Assembly (NCBI RefSeq): GCF_000717875.1
Contig: NZ_JOCT01000003.1
Coordinates: 1 to 64,000 of the forward strand
Length of the DNA: 64,000 nt
From: Streptomyces sp. NRRL S-455
GTDB lineage: Bacteria; Actinomycetota; Actinomycetes; Streptomycetales; Streptomycetaceae
Reading direction: 5' to 3'
Shown here: positions 28,877 to 37,677 of the stretch, one piece after another
Layout: every line of letters starts with the position of its first letter
How positions within the stretch are numbered: position 1 is the stretch's first letter
Notes under the pieces: model-generated
What the model was told of the DNA's origin: nothing
The model's database searches: none
The model's input: the letters and a program-made list of their open reading frames with translations, nothing else
Made by a program: the position numbers and the translations under genes

Positions 28877-30820
28877 ATGTCCGAGTCTTCCCCAGGCCCC
28901 GAACGCTTCGCTCCGGCTCAGGCAGTCGCACAGGTACGTGACTGGTGGGGCGAGGGCGTCCCCGAGAAGAAGCGCTTGGATATCGTCAGTCTCACCGGCA
29001 CCACGGGGGTCCTTGAGGAGGCCCACCGGCACATCACCCAAAGTGTGCTGCTCGATGCCACGGAAGCCGATGCGGAGGACGTGTTCCGAGACGCTCTCAC
29101 GCTCATCGGGGTGCCCGAGGACAAGGCCCAGCACTGGGCCTGGCGCCAGGCCGCCCGCCGGCAAGGGGATGGCAAGCTGGTCCTGATCACGCATGCAGGC
29201 CGGGCCGGGCTCACCCGCAGGTCCGCCCAGCCGGCTCTCGTTCGCGACCATGCCGCGGAGACTCTCGCCCTCGCCGGACCGAGCGTTGTACTCGACACGC
29301 CGCCAACGGTTCTTGAGGCGTCGCCGTACAGCAGGCTCTCGCTCTGGCTGGACGACACATCGTCCGACAGCCCACAGCACGCACTCGCGGCCGCTGTCGC
29401 GACTGCCTCGCAGTTCCCTCAGTTGCGTGCGCTGGCCCTGTCCGAGCCGCGACGTGTGCCCTGGGAAGCGTGGAGCGAGTTGGCCCGGGCCGCCGGAGCC
29501 GCGGATTTCGACGAGATGGCCCTGCAAGAGCTTGCCGAGCATTTCTCCGAACTTGTCACGGTGACCGAGGCGGAGGTCTCGTTCGCCGACGAGGCAGTGG
29601 CCGAGGCACTGCGTCGTGAAACTCCGGCGGAGTTGAGTGAGCAGGTCAACAGGCACATGGTGCGGTGGCTGCGAGAGCTCGCTCCCCGGCTGCGGCACCC
29701 GGACGGCTGGGCCGCCTCCGGGCCGTTGGGTCGTTACGCCGCACGGGGTATGACCATGCACGCGGTGCAAGCGGGCGAGTTCGACGAGTTGCTGCGGGAC
29801 GGCGGCGTACTGGCCAACGTCCCGCAGAAGGCCCTCTTGGACGCGGCTGACTGCGCGCATGGCGGTTCGGTGCCCGGTTCGAATGCAGCTGCTGACGCGG
29901 TGTACTTGTGGATGTACGGTGTGGCGCCGAGTGATCAGGGTGAGTGGGCGGCATGGCTGCACCTGATGGCCACGGCGCGTAACGACGGCGGGCTGTGCAC
30001 CGGCATGGAACGATCCGGCGTACGTCTTCCTTGGAAGGCCCGTTGGACCCACTGGCGCCCCCCGGGCGGATACGACCCGAGTTACCTCGAACCCGGTCCG
30101 GTGGACGCTCTGTTCGAGGTGCGATGGCGCGATCGCCCGGCGGTGGCCGCGAAGGCCGGTGATGGCGGGGTACGTGTGTGGGACGCCGAAACCTCTGAGC
30201 TTGTGGCGGGCCCTTGGTTCGACGAGGACTTCCCCGACGACGCCGGGGATGCGCTGACTTGGCCGCCGGAGACAGGCTGGGCCGGGCCAACCGGTCGCAG
30301 CGAACTGTTGGACCACGACGACAGCGAGGAGGGGCCCGATGACGAACTCCTGCCTGTTGCACTGCGTCTTGGCAACCTGGCGGTGTTCGCCGGCCCGGGT
30401 GGCGTGCTTGCAGTGGAAGGCGTCGATACGAAGGCGGAACGCGTCCTCAGGCCACTGCGTGGGGCGCCGCTCCTCGGCTCACTGACTGCCGCAGGACCCA
30501 CGCTGCCCAAGAATGCGCCCGTGGCGACCGCAGCCGACCTGGCGAAGCTTTTCCCCAGGGCTTCCGTTCTACGCAGCCGACCGGAAGTCCTACCGGCCGG
30601 ATTGGCCAATGAAACCGCCCGCCGGACACTAACAGACATCGGACTTCCCGTCATGGACGAAAAGGGAATCAGGCTGGAACCCGACTACCGAAAATTCCTG
30701 TGGGAACTTCCCTGGCCCAAGGACGTTGAGCCACCGGCGGAGAACGGCCCACCACCCTCGTCTGCTACGTGCACCGTGGTCGTCGCGAAGTGCCATCCTC
30801 GGAGGGCGCCCGGTCGTTGA
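28877..30820 (+). CDS. WD-like/SUKH-4 island protein, C-terminally truncated and lacking a P-loop
   Basis: A 647-residue open frame; ATG 28877 has GGGAG close upstream. It parallels the 33823 protein: an N-terminal STAND-like region, but with LTGTTGVLEEAH where the P-loop should be, a helical middle with the LPWKARWTHWRPPG motif, and WD-like VRVWDAETSELVAGPW. The tail LPAGLANETARRTLTDIGLP is the beginning of a SUKH-4 domain. The frame then breaks after VEPPAENGP; a continuation resembling the SUKH-4 strand (LDVATGAVLR, stop) is found in another frame near 30830-30866. It is probably a decaying gene. Confidence 0.65.
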   Translation: MSESSPGPERFAPAQAVAQVRDWWGEGVPEKKRLDIVSLTGTTGVLEEAHRHITQSVLLDATEADAEDVFRDALTLIGVPEDKAQHWAWRQAARRQGDGKLVLITHAGRAGLTRRSAQPALVRDHAAETLALAGPSVVLDTPPTVLEASPYSRLSLWLDDTSSDSPQHALAAAVATASQFPQLRALALSEPRRVPWEAWSELARAAGAADFDEMALQELAEHFSELVTVTEAEVSFADEAVAEALRRETPAELSEQVNRHMVRWLRELAPRLRHPDGWAASGPLGRYAARGMTMHAVQAGEFDELLRDGGVLANVPQKALLDAADCAHGGSVPGSNAAADAVYLWMYGVAPSDQGEWAAWLHLMATARNDGGLCTGMERSGVRLPWKARWTHWRPPGGYDPSYLEPGPVDALFEVRWRDRPAVAAKAGDGGVRVWDAETSELVAGPWFDEDFPDDAGDALTWPPETGWAGPTGRSELLDHDDSEEGPDDELLPVALRLGNLAVFAGPGGVLAVEGVDTKAERVLRPLRGAPLLGSLTAAGPTLPKNAPVATAADLAKLFPRASVLRSRPEVLPAGLANETARRTLTDIGLPVMDEKGIRLEPDYRKFLWELPWPKDVEPPAENGPPPSSATCTVVVAKCHPRRAPGR

Positions 30821-30961
30821 TGCCCCAAGTGAGTTGGACGTGGCTACCGGGGCGGTGCTCCGCTGAGATGGTGAGGTCGTAGCAGAGGGAGTGCCAGGTA
30901 TGTACTCCTTCCCTGCCCCGGAAGTCTTCGGCAAGCGAGGTGAGGAAGGTGCCGAGGCCGC

Positions 30962-31087
30962 AACTACACGATCACCGCCCTGTACACCGAGCGCGAGCCG
31001 TGTGGCGACAAGAAGGGCGGACTCGGGAGTTCCAACTGCTCAAGCCCTCTGGAAAGCGATCGCGCCGCAGCTAACGCAGCCCTTTGA
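30962..31087 (+). pseudogene. orphan deaminase-toxin core fragment
   Basis: Codons read NYTITALYTEREPCGDKKG, then a Cys nine residues after the first (SSNCSSPL) and a stop. This matches the PC-x8/12-C active-site block of the giant toxin's deaminase domain (GLYTEREPCGEG). A stop codon at 30941 lies in the same frame, so no head, start or HxE half remains. It marks a lost toxin gene upstream of an immunity-type gene. Confidence 0.75.
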
Positions 31088-31217
31088 TCCGTCTCTGTGG
31101 AAACACACCGAAAGTCAGCAGATTCAACGATGAGCCGTCAGACACCCCCCTTCGCCTGTTGCACCCGAGCAAGCCCTGGCCAAGCTCCTGGAGTGGTCGG
31201 ACAGCGGGTCCCAGCGA

Positions 31218-33320
31218 GTGGCCGAGTTGACCGGACCTCCTGGGTCCGGACGGACAGAGACACTGCTGCGACTGAGTCAGGCCCGCAGCGAAGCGGTGCT
31301 CGTGGATGCCACCGGACTGACCTGTGAGGACCTCATCGATCGGGTCATGACGGCTGCTGGGCTCACCGGTCTGCCGGAGAAGCGGGCGGACTGGGGGTTC
31401 GAACTTGAAGACTCGCCGCTGGGTGGCGGGTTGGTCATCATCGTCAACGCTCACCGTGCGGGCCGCACTCGGCGCTCCACGGAACCGGAGCGCATGGTGC
31501 ACCGGTTCGCCGATGAACTGGCCGTTGGCGGCGGTCTCAAAGTCGCTATCGAACGGGGCTTGCCAGATGCCCGACTCGCACACGATCACTTGGTCGTGGC
31601 ACTGCAGCCGGGCAGTTCCGAAAAGGCTGTGGGGCACCACCTGCCCGAGGGCACGGATATCGAAGCGTTGCGTGCGCTCGCACTGGCCGAGGTCCGTCGT
31701 GCTCCCTTGCCTGTGTGGACCGTCCTCGCCCAGGCGCTGGGGTCCCGTGCGGGACGTTCCCCGGATGTCGTCACAGCGCTGGAGGCTTCTGGCGAGCTGC
31801 TGGAGGTGGACGGCGACGGCTGGGTCCGCTTCCGCGACGAGCGGCATGCCGAGGCGCTGCGTCGAACCACCGATGCCGAGATTGCACGAGCCGTGAATGT
31901 GGAGCTGGTCGCATGGCTGCGCGATCAGCCCGCGGCAGGGGCGACCGGCCAGTACCTGACGCACGGACTGGCGATGCATGCCGTGCAGGCCGGCGAGTTC
32001 GATTCCGTTCAGCGCTCCGGCCGGCTCGTTGCCCATATCGATCAAGTGGCGCTGATTGACGCGGCGCATGCCGACGACTCGTATGTCGTGAACGGTGCCT
32101 CCCCGGCCGGGGACGCGGTCAACTTGTGGATGTGCGGCGTCGATTCCCTGTCCCAGGGTGAATGGGCATCGTGGCTCCATCTGATGAGTACCGTGCGTGG
32201 CGATACGGAGACCGCCGGCCACATCGCCTCGTCCGGGCAGCAGCTGCCGTGGCAGGTGCGCTGGGCCCATTGGCGGCCGCCGGGTGCCCTGAGCCCGGCA
32301 TACGTTCGACCCGGTCCACTGGGAGACCCGGTCATCGCCCCTGAGGACTACCTCCCTGGCCGATACGCCGTTTCCGCTCCGGGGGAATGGGACGAGCGGT
32401 ACCGAGTCTGGGACGCCGAAACCGGTGAGGAGCTGGCCGGCCCCTGGCCGGAGGCGATGCCGGCAGTGGGACGGCGCGAGCCGCTCTGGCCCACCGACAC
32501 GGAACGCAACGTCACACCCGAGTGGGACGATCTGACCGTGTTCGACACTCTGGAACCCCCCTTCGTGTCGGGGCAGGTGCAGATCGGCGACCTCCTGCTC
32601 GTGACGGGGCTCGGCGGTATTTTCGCGGTCGAGTTCCACCGGTGCGCCGTGAATCTGCGCATCAGCAAGGTGCACGGGGAGCCGCTCTTCGACGACTCCG
32701 GTTCCCTCCCCGCACTGCACCGGAGGACAGCACGGCGCATGGGCTCCTACGACCCTGACCTCTTCGAACCTGGCGTCGTACGTCGCCTGCCCACCGGCCT
32801 GCTGCCCGAGGGGGTGACGGACGCCGAGGCACGCCGCGTTCTCACGGACGTCGGACTGCCCGCCTTCGAGGGCGCCGCAATCCGGCTCGAGGCTCTGGAC
32901 GAAGTGGGCCTGCCCCGCCTCGCGCCGGAGGACCTGTCGGCAGACGCCGCCCCAGGCGCGTACTACAAGATCGGTACGTGGGGTGCCGGCGACCTGGTTG
33001 TGCACGGCGGAACGGGGCAGGTCGTCCTGTTCGGTGGCGCCGACCGGAGCAGCGCAGAAGACGACTTCGACGCCTACTTCGACGACGAGCCCGACGACGG
33101 CACAGAGCGGGAAAACAGAGCCGTGTTGATCGCCGGCAGCCTGGCTTCGTTCGTCGACCTGCTCCAGCACTACCTTGTAGCGCGGTGCATGCTGGCCGCG
33201 GCGGGAAGCCGCACCGAACGCGTCGCGATCCGAGACGAACTGGAGGACACTCTGCCCGATCTCGACGACGCAGACATAGACGTCACTTTCTGGACTGCAG
33301 CACTGCACACCACTGACTGA
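31218..33320 (+). CDS. P-loop/WD-like/SUKH-4 protein, 5' end frameshifted
   Basis: The 700-residue frame opens at GTG 31218 almost on top of the P-loop GPPGSGRT (residues 6-13, Arg instead of Lys). Family-like coding (PEQALAKLLEWSDSGSQ) continues in frame upstream with no start. ATG 31130 in another frame would join it if one C were removed from the C6 run at 31145-31150, so the real gene is probably 31130-33320 with a frameshift. The middle carries LPWQVRWAHWRPPG and YRVWDAETGEELAGPW. The C-terminal 170 or so residues are a full SUKH-4-like domain (VTDAEARRVLTDVGLP, GTWGAGDLVVHGGTG). Confidence 0.75.
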   Translation: MAELTGPPGSGRTETLLRLSQARSEAVLVDATGLTCEDLIDRVMTAAGLTGLPEKRADWGFELEDSPLGGGLVIIVNAHRAGRTRRSTEPERMVHRFADELAVGGGLKVAIERGLPDARLAHDHLVVALQPGSSEKAVGHHLPEGTDIEALRALALAEVRRAPLPVWTVLAQALGSRAGRSPDVVTALEASGELLEVDGDGWVRFRDERHAEALRRTTDAEIARAVNVELVAWLRDQPAAGATGQYLTHGLAMHAVQAGEFDSVQRSGRLVAHIDQVALIDAAHADDSYVVNGASPAGDAVNLWMCGVDSLSQGEWASWLHLMSTVRGDTETAGHIASSGQQLPWQVRWAHWRPPGALSPAYVRPGPLGDPVIAPEDYLPGRYAVSAPGEWDERYRVWDAETGEELAGPWPEAMPAVGRREPLWPTDTERNVTPEWDDLTVFDTLEPPFVSGQVQIGDLLLVTGLGGIFAVEFHRCAVNLRISKVHGEPLFDDSGSLPALHRRTARRMGSYDPDLFEPGVVRRLPTGLLPEGVTDAEARRVLTDVGLPAFEGAAIRLEALDEVGLPRLAPEDLSADAAPGAYYKIGTWGAGDLVVHGGTGQVVLFGGADRSSAEDDFDAYFDDEPDDGTERENRAVLIAGSLASFVDLLQHYLVARCMLAAAGSRTERVAIRDELEDTLPDLDDADIDVTFWTAALHTTD

Positions 33321-33569
33321 GACCGCCCTCAGACGACTTGCACAGAATGCGTTGCCCTCAAGCCTCTCGGGACCGCTGGCTGACCGAATCAGGTCTGAGT
33401 TCCCGTTCCGAGACTGAGACGCCATCCGCTCACCGTTATAGAGCGAGACCCTGGCGACTCTCGCGCCCGCACCAAGAAGGCGCGAGAGAATCGCCCTGAG
33501 GAGCAGCAGGAAAACCCCAGACAAAGCGATCTTCGCGTCTCCGACGGAAGCGGTTACCGTAAGGGCGAC

Positions 33570-33764
33570 ATGCGGAATGAAGCCGCGGCCAGGGTAGCCG
33601 AGTACGACAGTCCAGCGGAGCGGCGGGAAGCCATCAAGCAAGCCAAAGCCGAGGACATCGCCATGCGTCAACAGGTGAAGGCGATGACCGACGAGCAGAT
33701 GGTGAGATATCGTGGCGAGTGGTTGCGGGCCTGGATGAAGGCGGCCGGCTCGGGCGCCGAGTGA
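33570..33764 (+). CDS. small charged helical protein
   Basis: A 64-residue protein, highly charged and helical (ERREAIKQAKAEDIAMRQQ), with normal codon bias. A TACCGT -10-like box (33555-33560) ends 9 nt before the ATG and there is no ribosome site, so it may be leaderless. It lies between two SUKH-4 genes. The function is unknown. Confidence 0.5.
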   Translation: MRNEAAARVAEYDSPAERREAIKQAKAEDIAMRQQVKAMTDEQMVRYRGEWLRAWMKAAGSGAE

Positions 33765-33822
33765 ACCGCTGAACTCATCGCATTTTGGCTACTAGGACAC
33801 GAACCCTGAAGCGAGTCACCGA

Positions 33823-35880
33823 GTGGGATTGACACCTGAGCGGGCACTCGAGCAGGCCGAAGCCTGGCTGGCAGAGCCCCATCGCGTGTACCGAACCCTC
33901 GCCATCCGGGGCGTACCGGGAACCGGGAAGACTGCCCTGCTCCGCCAACTGGCAGACAGAATCCCTGGCGCCGTCCATCTCGATTGCCAAGGCAAGACCG
34001 CGGATGATATCGCACATCATCTCCTCCACGCCTGGGGAGTCGCCGACCCTCCGACTTCTCTCGTTGCGGGCGCCCAGCGCATACAAAGTGGCGGTGTCGC
34101 GCTGCTCGGCAACGTCCAATGGGCCGACGAATTCGTGACTTCGAGCGAAGCAGTTCGGATCAGCCAGCGCATGATCCGTACGCTCAAGCAGTTTTCGCGG
34201 CCAACCCTGCAGTTCGTGGTCGAGCGTTCCGCTGACAAACCCTGGGTGCCGGCACCCGCACGAAATGACATTGTTCTGACATCACCGGCCGACGGCGAGG
34301 CGCGGTCCCAGGAATGGCTGGACATCCTCACCCGGAACCCTGCTGTCCAGGCTCTGGCGGCAGCAGAACTCCGTACGATCCCTCTCCCTGTCTGGGTGGA
34401 GCTCTGTCGAGGCCTGGGCATTCCTATCTCGCCGGAGGAACTCGCCGAACTCGCGGAATCCCTTCCGGATCACCTGCTTGTCGCCGAAGTCCCGGGCGGA
34501 GGCTGGGAGTTCGGATTTCACGCCGAGTCGGATCGGCATCGGATCAGACTGCTCCGCCCCACCGATCACGGAAGCCTGCTCTCCGCACTCCTCGAGCCTC
34601 TGAAGGCACTGGGAGCGACAGCCTGGGAGAGCGTCGGCCCCACCGGTGCCTATGCGGCGCGAGCGGCCGCGCTCCATGCCGCCCATTCGGGCCTCCTGGA
34701 GACCCTGCTGACTGATGGCCAGGTCCTCGCGAATCTCGATGCCAAGGGGCTACTGCAGGGCATAGCCGCGACCTGGCCCCGCGGGATTCCGCAGGGTGGC
34801 ATCGCCATCGACGCCCACTATCTTGAGCAACTCGGACTTGCGGCCGCACCGCATGCGGAATGGGTGGCTTGGTTGCATCATTCGGCACTCAACCGGGGGG
34901 ATGCATCGCTGGCCCGGTCGATCGCCACCGAGTCCGGTGTCGAACTCCCGTGGAAAACCGTCTGGACCAGGTGCCGCCCGTTCGGCACCTTCGGACGATC
35001 GGACGAGTCCGAGGACGTTCTGGCGGACCAGCCGTCAGAGGACGCCCTTGGATCCCGAGACGTTCCGGAGCTCGAGGACAGCCTTTCCTGGCGTCTCCGT
35101 CGACTCGGACCACCGGTGCGCCACATCTTCGACAGGCCCCCTGGTGCATCTCGTCCCTTCAGGTCCAAGAGCAGGACGAATGGGGAGTGGCTGATCTCAG
35201 GTCCCACCGGTCCATTCCTCGTGGACGTGGCGATGCCCCCGGGGGAACAACGTCATCTGGAAGCGCTACCGGAACCGTTCGCCGGCCCCATCACCGAGGC
35301 GGCACTCTGGCGCTGTCCTGCTCAAGCCGTGGCACAGAACGCTCCCACTCGCTCATGGCTGGAGGGCTCGTTCGGGCTGGGTACGTGCCGCGTCCTATCA
35401 GAAGACGAACTGCCAACAGGTCTGATCGATTCGGACAGTAGGCAGTTCCTGACCAACGTCGGTTGGCCACACTTGACCGACCAGCTGCCCTTCGTACACA
35501 CGGCCGACCTGGCGCAGACGGGGCTGGTGGAAGCAGCATGGCCGGATGACGTGGAACCTCCAGAAAGCGGGGGCCCCTTCTACTTCGTGGCCGAGTGGAC
35601 CGGCGGTAGGGTGCTGCTTGATGGTGGTACCGGCGCTCTTGTCCAGGATTACAGCACGGGATACAGCTCGTTGGTCTTGTCCACGAGCCTTCGCCAGTTC
35701 TGCATACTTCTCCGCCTGTATCACGAGTTCCTGACAGGTCCTTTCCACACGCCCGCTGAACGCCGAGATGTCCGCCGCAGCCTGTGGCAGTGGGCGGAAG
35801 ACATCGATGCTGCGACCGAGGACGCAGATCACTGGGAGCATGTCTTCGACGGGGATCTGGACTCTTGGGGCACTGAATAG
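33823..35880 (+). CDS. P-loop/WD-like/SUKH-4 protein with intact Walker A
   Basis: A 685-residue protein and the best-preserved member of the island family. It has a canonical P-loop GVPGTGKT (residues 30-37), a helical middle with LPWKTVWTRCRPFG, and a complete C-terminal SUKH-4-like domain (LIDSDSRQFLTNVGWP, FYFVAEWTGGRVLLDGGTG, then a LLRLYHEFL helix). The GTG at 33823 is the only plausible start after an in-frame stop at 33793; ribosome binding looks weak. SUKH-4 proteins usually neutralise nuclease or deaminase toxins. An ATPase fused to one suggests a regulated or multi-target immunity device. Confidence 0.75.
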   Translation: MGLTPERALEQAEAWLAEPHRVYRTLAIRGVPGTGKTALLRQLADRIPGAVHLDCQGKTADDIAHHLLHAWGVADPPTSLVAGAQRIQSGGVALLGNVQWADEFVTSSEAVRISQRMIRTLKQFSRPTLQFVVERSADKPWVPAPARNDIVLTSPADGEARSQEWLDILTRNPAVQALAAAELRTIPLPVWVELCRGLGIPISPEELAELAESLPDHLLVAEVPGGGWEFGFHAESDRHRIRLLRPTDHGSLLSALLEPLKALGATAWESVGPTGAYAARAAALHAAHSGLLETLLTDGQVLANLDAKGLLQGIAATWPRGIPQGGIAIDAHYLEQLGLAAAPHAEWVAWLHHSALNRGDASLARSIATESGVELPWKTVWTRCRPFGTFGRSDESEDVLADQPSEDALGSRDVPELEDSLSWRLRRLGPPVRHIFDRPPGASRPFRSKSRTNGEWLISGPTGPFLVDVAMPPGEQRHLEALPEPFAGPITEAALWRCPAQAVAQNAPTRSWLEGSFGLGTCRVLSEDELPTGLIDSDSRQFLTNVGWPHLTDQLPFVHTADLAQTGLVEAAWPDDVEPPESGGPFYFVAEWTGGRVLLDGGTGALVQDYSTGYSSLVLSTSLRQFCILLRLYHEFLTGPFHTPAERRDVRRSLWQWAEDIDAATEDADHWEHVFDGDLDSWGTE

Positions 35881-36088
35881 GACGGGAAGTTGCAGCTGCT
35901 CGCCGCCCCGGAGCACCCCGATACGGGCCGGAAGGATGGGAGTGGTGCGGTCGGCGCCTTTCGCGAGACGCCTCCCGGTCCACGGGGCTCCCCAGCACGC
36001 TTCACCCCGCCCGCTCCGGCGCCGACGGCTCTCCTCCCGAACTCACTGATAGCTTGCTGCTCTTGCCATTTCACTCCGTGGGATATCG

Positions 36089-36802
36089 ATGAGTCAGCCA
36101 CCGTTCCAGCCGCCTCCACCCCCGTCGCAGCCGCCGCAGCCACCCCAACAACCGCCGCAGAGCGCCTACAACCCGTACAGCCAGCCCACCACACCGCAGC
36201 AACAGCCGCCGACCTTCGGACCAGCGCCCGTCCCCGGGCAGCCGCCGATGCAGGGCGGACCTGCGCAGAACCCTGGCCAGCCTCCCGTGTATGGCGCACC
36301 GGCCTACCCGGCGCCGGCCTTCGGGCAACAGCCTTCGCCCAGCGGTAGCCCAGTGGGCGCGGTACTCCTCGGGTTCTTCGTCTCGGTCATCGTCTCGCTG
36401 TTCTACAGCGGCCTGATCCTGCTGACGTGGAAGGATCAGACGGTTGCCGTGGCCAACACCCTCTACCTGGGTCACGCGCTGATCAACGGGGCCATCGTCG
36501 GGGCCTTGGTCGGCGCGGTGGGGCACCGCAACGGTGGCGCCTGGGCGTGCGGGGCCGTCGTGGCCGCGCTCGGGGCCCTGTTCGGTTATACCAACGGAAG
36601 CATGCTCATCTTCGCCGTGGAAGAATCACCCGTAGCTCTGATGCACCTGCTGGAGTACGAGCCGTTCTTCGCGTTCAAGGGCTGGTGGAACGACGAGGCC
36701 AATGGCGGGATGGACTGGTTCTCCCCGCTCGGACTCGTGCTCGCCGCAGCCGCCGCTTGGGGCATTGCCCGCCTCATCGGCGACAAGCGCCGCCCGGCCT
36801 GA
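36089..36802 (+). CDS. membrane protein with Pro/Gln-rich N-terminal tail
   Basis: A 237-residue protein. Residues 1-85 are a disordered Pro/Gln/Tyr-rich tail (MSQPPFQPPPPPSQPPQ). Four or so transmembrane helices follow (from VGAVLLGFFVSVIVSLFYSG to LGLVLAAAAAWGIARLIG). Such tails are common in actinomycete envelope proteins and in T7SS-associated membrane proteins. The gene lies 209 nt after the SUKH-4 gene on the same strand; TAGCTT at 36049-36054 could be its -10. No specific function is recognised. Confidence 0.65.
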   Translation: MSQPPFQPPPPPSQPPQPPQQPPQSAYNPYSQPTTPQQQPPTFGPAPVPGQPPMQGGPAQNPGQPPVYGAPAYPAPAFGQQPSPSGSPVGAVLLGFFVSVIVSLFYSGLILLTWKDQTVAVANTLYLGHALINGAIVGALVGAVGHRNGGAWACGAVVAALGALFGYTNGSMLIFAVEESPVALMHLLEYEPFFAFKGWWNDEANGGMDWFSPLGLVLAAAAAWGIARLIGDKRRPA

Positions 36803-36896
36803 CGCCGCATCAGACGTCGGCCCGGCGGTCAATATCCTGGCGTCGGGTCGATGTCTGAACCCTGAATCTCCCTGGATGGCACGGTTCAGACCTGCC

Positions 36897-37298
36897 TCAG
36901 CGGAACGCCGGACTGTCGCCGATTCCCGCGAGCGCCCCCGCGATACAGGTCACCATCATCGCCCAACGCGTATGGCCCATCCGAGCGAGCACGAAACCCC
37001 AGCCACCGAGGGCCACACCCACGCCATACGTGGCGACCCAGACGCCGAGCGCATCGTCCTGCCCGAGGCGCACGCCCATCATGACCAGGCACACGACGGC
37101 GACCAGGCCGGCCAATGCCGCGTACATCGCTCTCGTCCGTCGCATCTCGCGCCGCCGCTGCTCCGCGAGTTCCGGTCTGCCCTGGCCCTGCAACTTCGTC
37201 CGCAGCTCGTCCGTGCTGGTCTCGAAGAACAGGGGACGCCCGCCCGGCCCTTCCGGCTCGACCGGCCCGTTCACCGCGTCACCGCCATGCGTAGTCAT
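36897..37298 (-). CDS. two-to-three-span small membrane protein
   Basis: A 133-residue protein. A soluble N-terminus with a coiled Arg/Glu-rich stretch (PELAEQRRREMRRTRA) precedes two or three transmembrane helices (MYAALAGLVAVVCLVMMG, then VGVALGGWGFVLARMG). ATG 37298 is chosen because a TAAGCT box (37307-37312) ends exactly 8 nt upstream and there is no ribosome site. It is divergent from the gene at 37678. The function is unknown. Confidence 0.6.
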   Translation of the reverse strand: MTTHGGDAVNGPVEPEGPGGRPLFFETSTDELRTKLQGQGRPELAEQRRREMRRTRAMYAALAGLVAVVCLVMMGVRLGQDDALGVWVATYGVGVALGGWGFVLARMGHTRWAMMVTCIAGALAGIGDSPAFR

Positions 37299-37306
37299 GT
37301 GAGCGG

Positions 37307-37312
37307 AGCTTA
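37307..37312 (-). promoter_or_regulatory. close-in -10 box (leaderless start)
   Basis: TAAGCT ends 8 nt before the ATG of the gene ending at 36897. The identical hexamer and spacing recur at 37664 on the opposite strand. Confidence 0.5.
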
Positions 37313-37372
37313 GCGGTCGTCGCCGCACCGCACGGGAGTCGGACAACGCGCAAACAAGCCAGTCCTGTTACG

Positions 37373-37520
37373 CGGCCTCGAGCGACGCCAGTACGAACGT
37401 CAACGGCAGCGCGACGGCTGCGAGGCCAAGCCCGGCCGCCGCCATCCCCGGACGGATTTCCTTGCTGCCCCGGACCCCGAGACAGGCGGCGAACAGACCG
37501 GCACCGACGCGAGGCCGGCG
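37373..37520 (-). pseudogene. C-terminal fragment of a membrane protein
   Basis: The minus strand reads GLFAACLGVRGSKEIRPGM, then AAAGLGLAAVALPLTFVLAS and a stop, with strong third-position GC. It looks like the last helix of a small multi-span protein. Upstream the reading frame is lost. It sits in the 379-nt gap between two divergent leaderless-type genes. Confidence 0.4.
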
Positions 37521-37663
37521 ACCCGGGCACGCGAGAGGAAGAGTTCGAGATCATTGACCCGGTGCGCGTCGTGGGGACCTGGAGCGGTCGGCGGGCGGGC
37601 AAAGTGTGAACGCCTGCACGCGCAGGGCCGAAGGCGGCCCCGGCCGCACGTAGGTGAATTCGC

Positions 37664-37669
37664 TAAGCT
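37664..37669 (+). promoter_or_regulatory. close-in -10 box (leaderless start)
   Basis: TAAGCT ends 8 nt before ATG 37678. No ribosome-binding site fits in the interval. Confidence 0.5.
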
Positions 37670-37677
37670 CACGCACC

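Noticed and set aside
31071..33671. An 866-codon minus-strand frame opposite the SUKH-4 gene
   Set aside because: The plus strand carries recognisable P-loop, WD-like and SUKH-4 motifs; the minus translation has none and no ribosome site.
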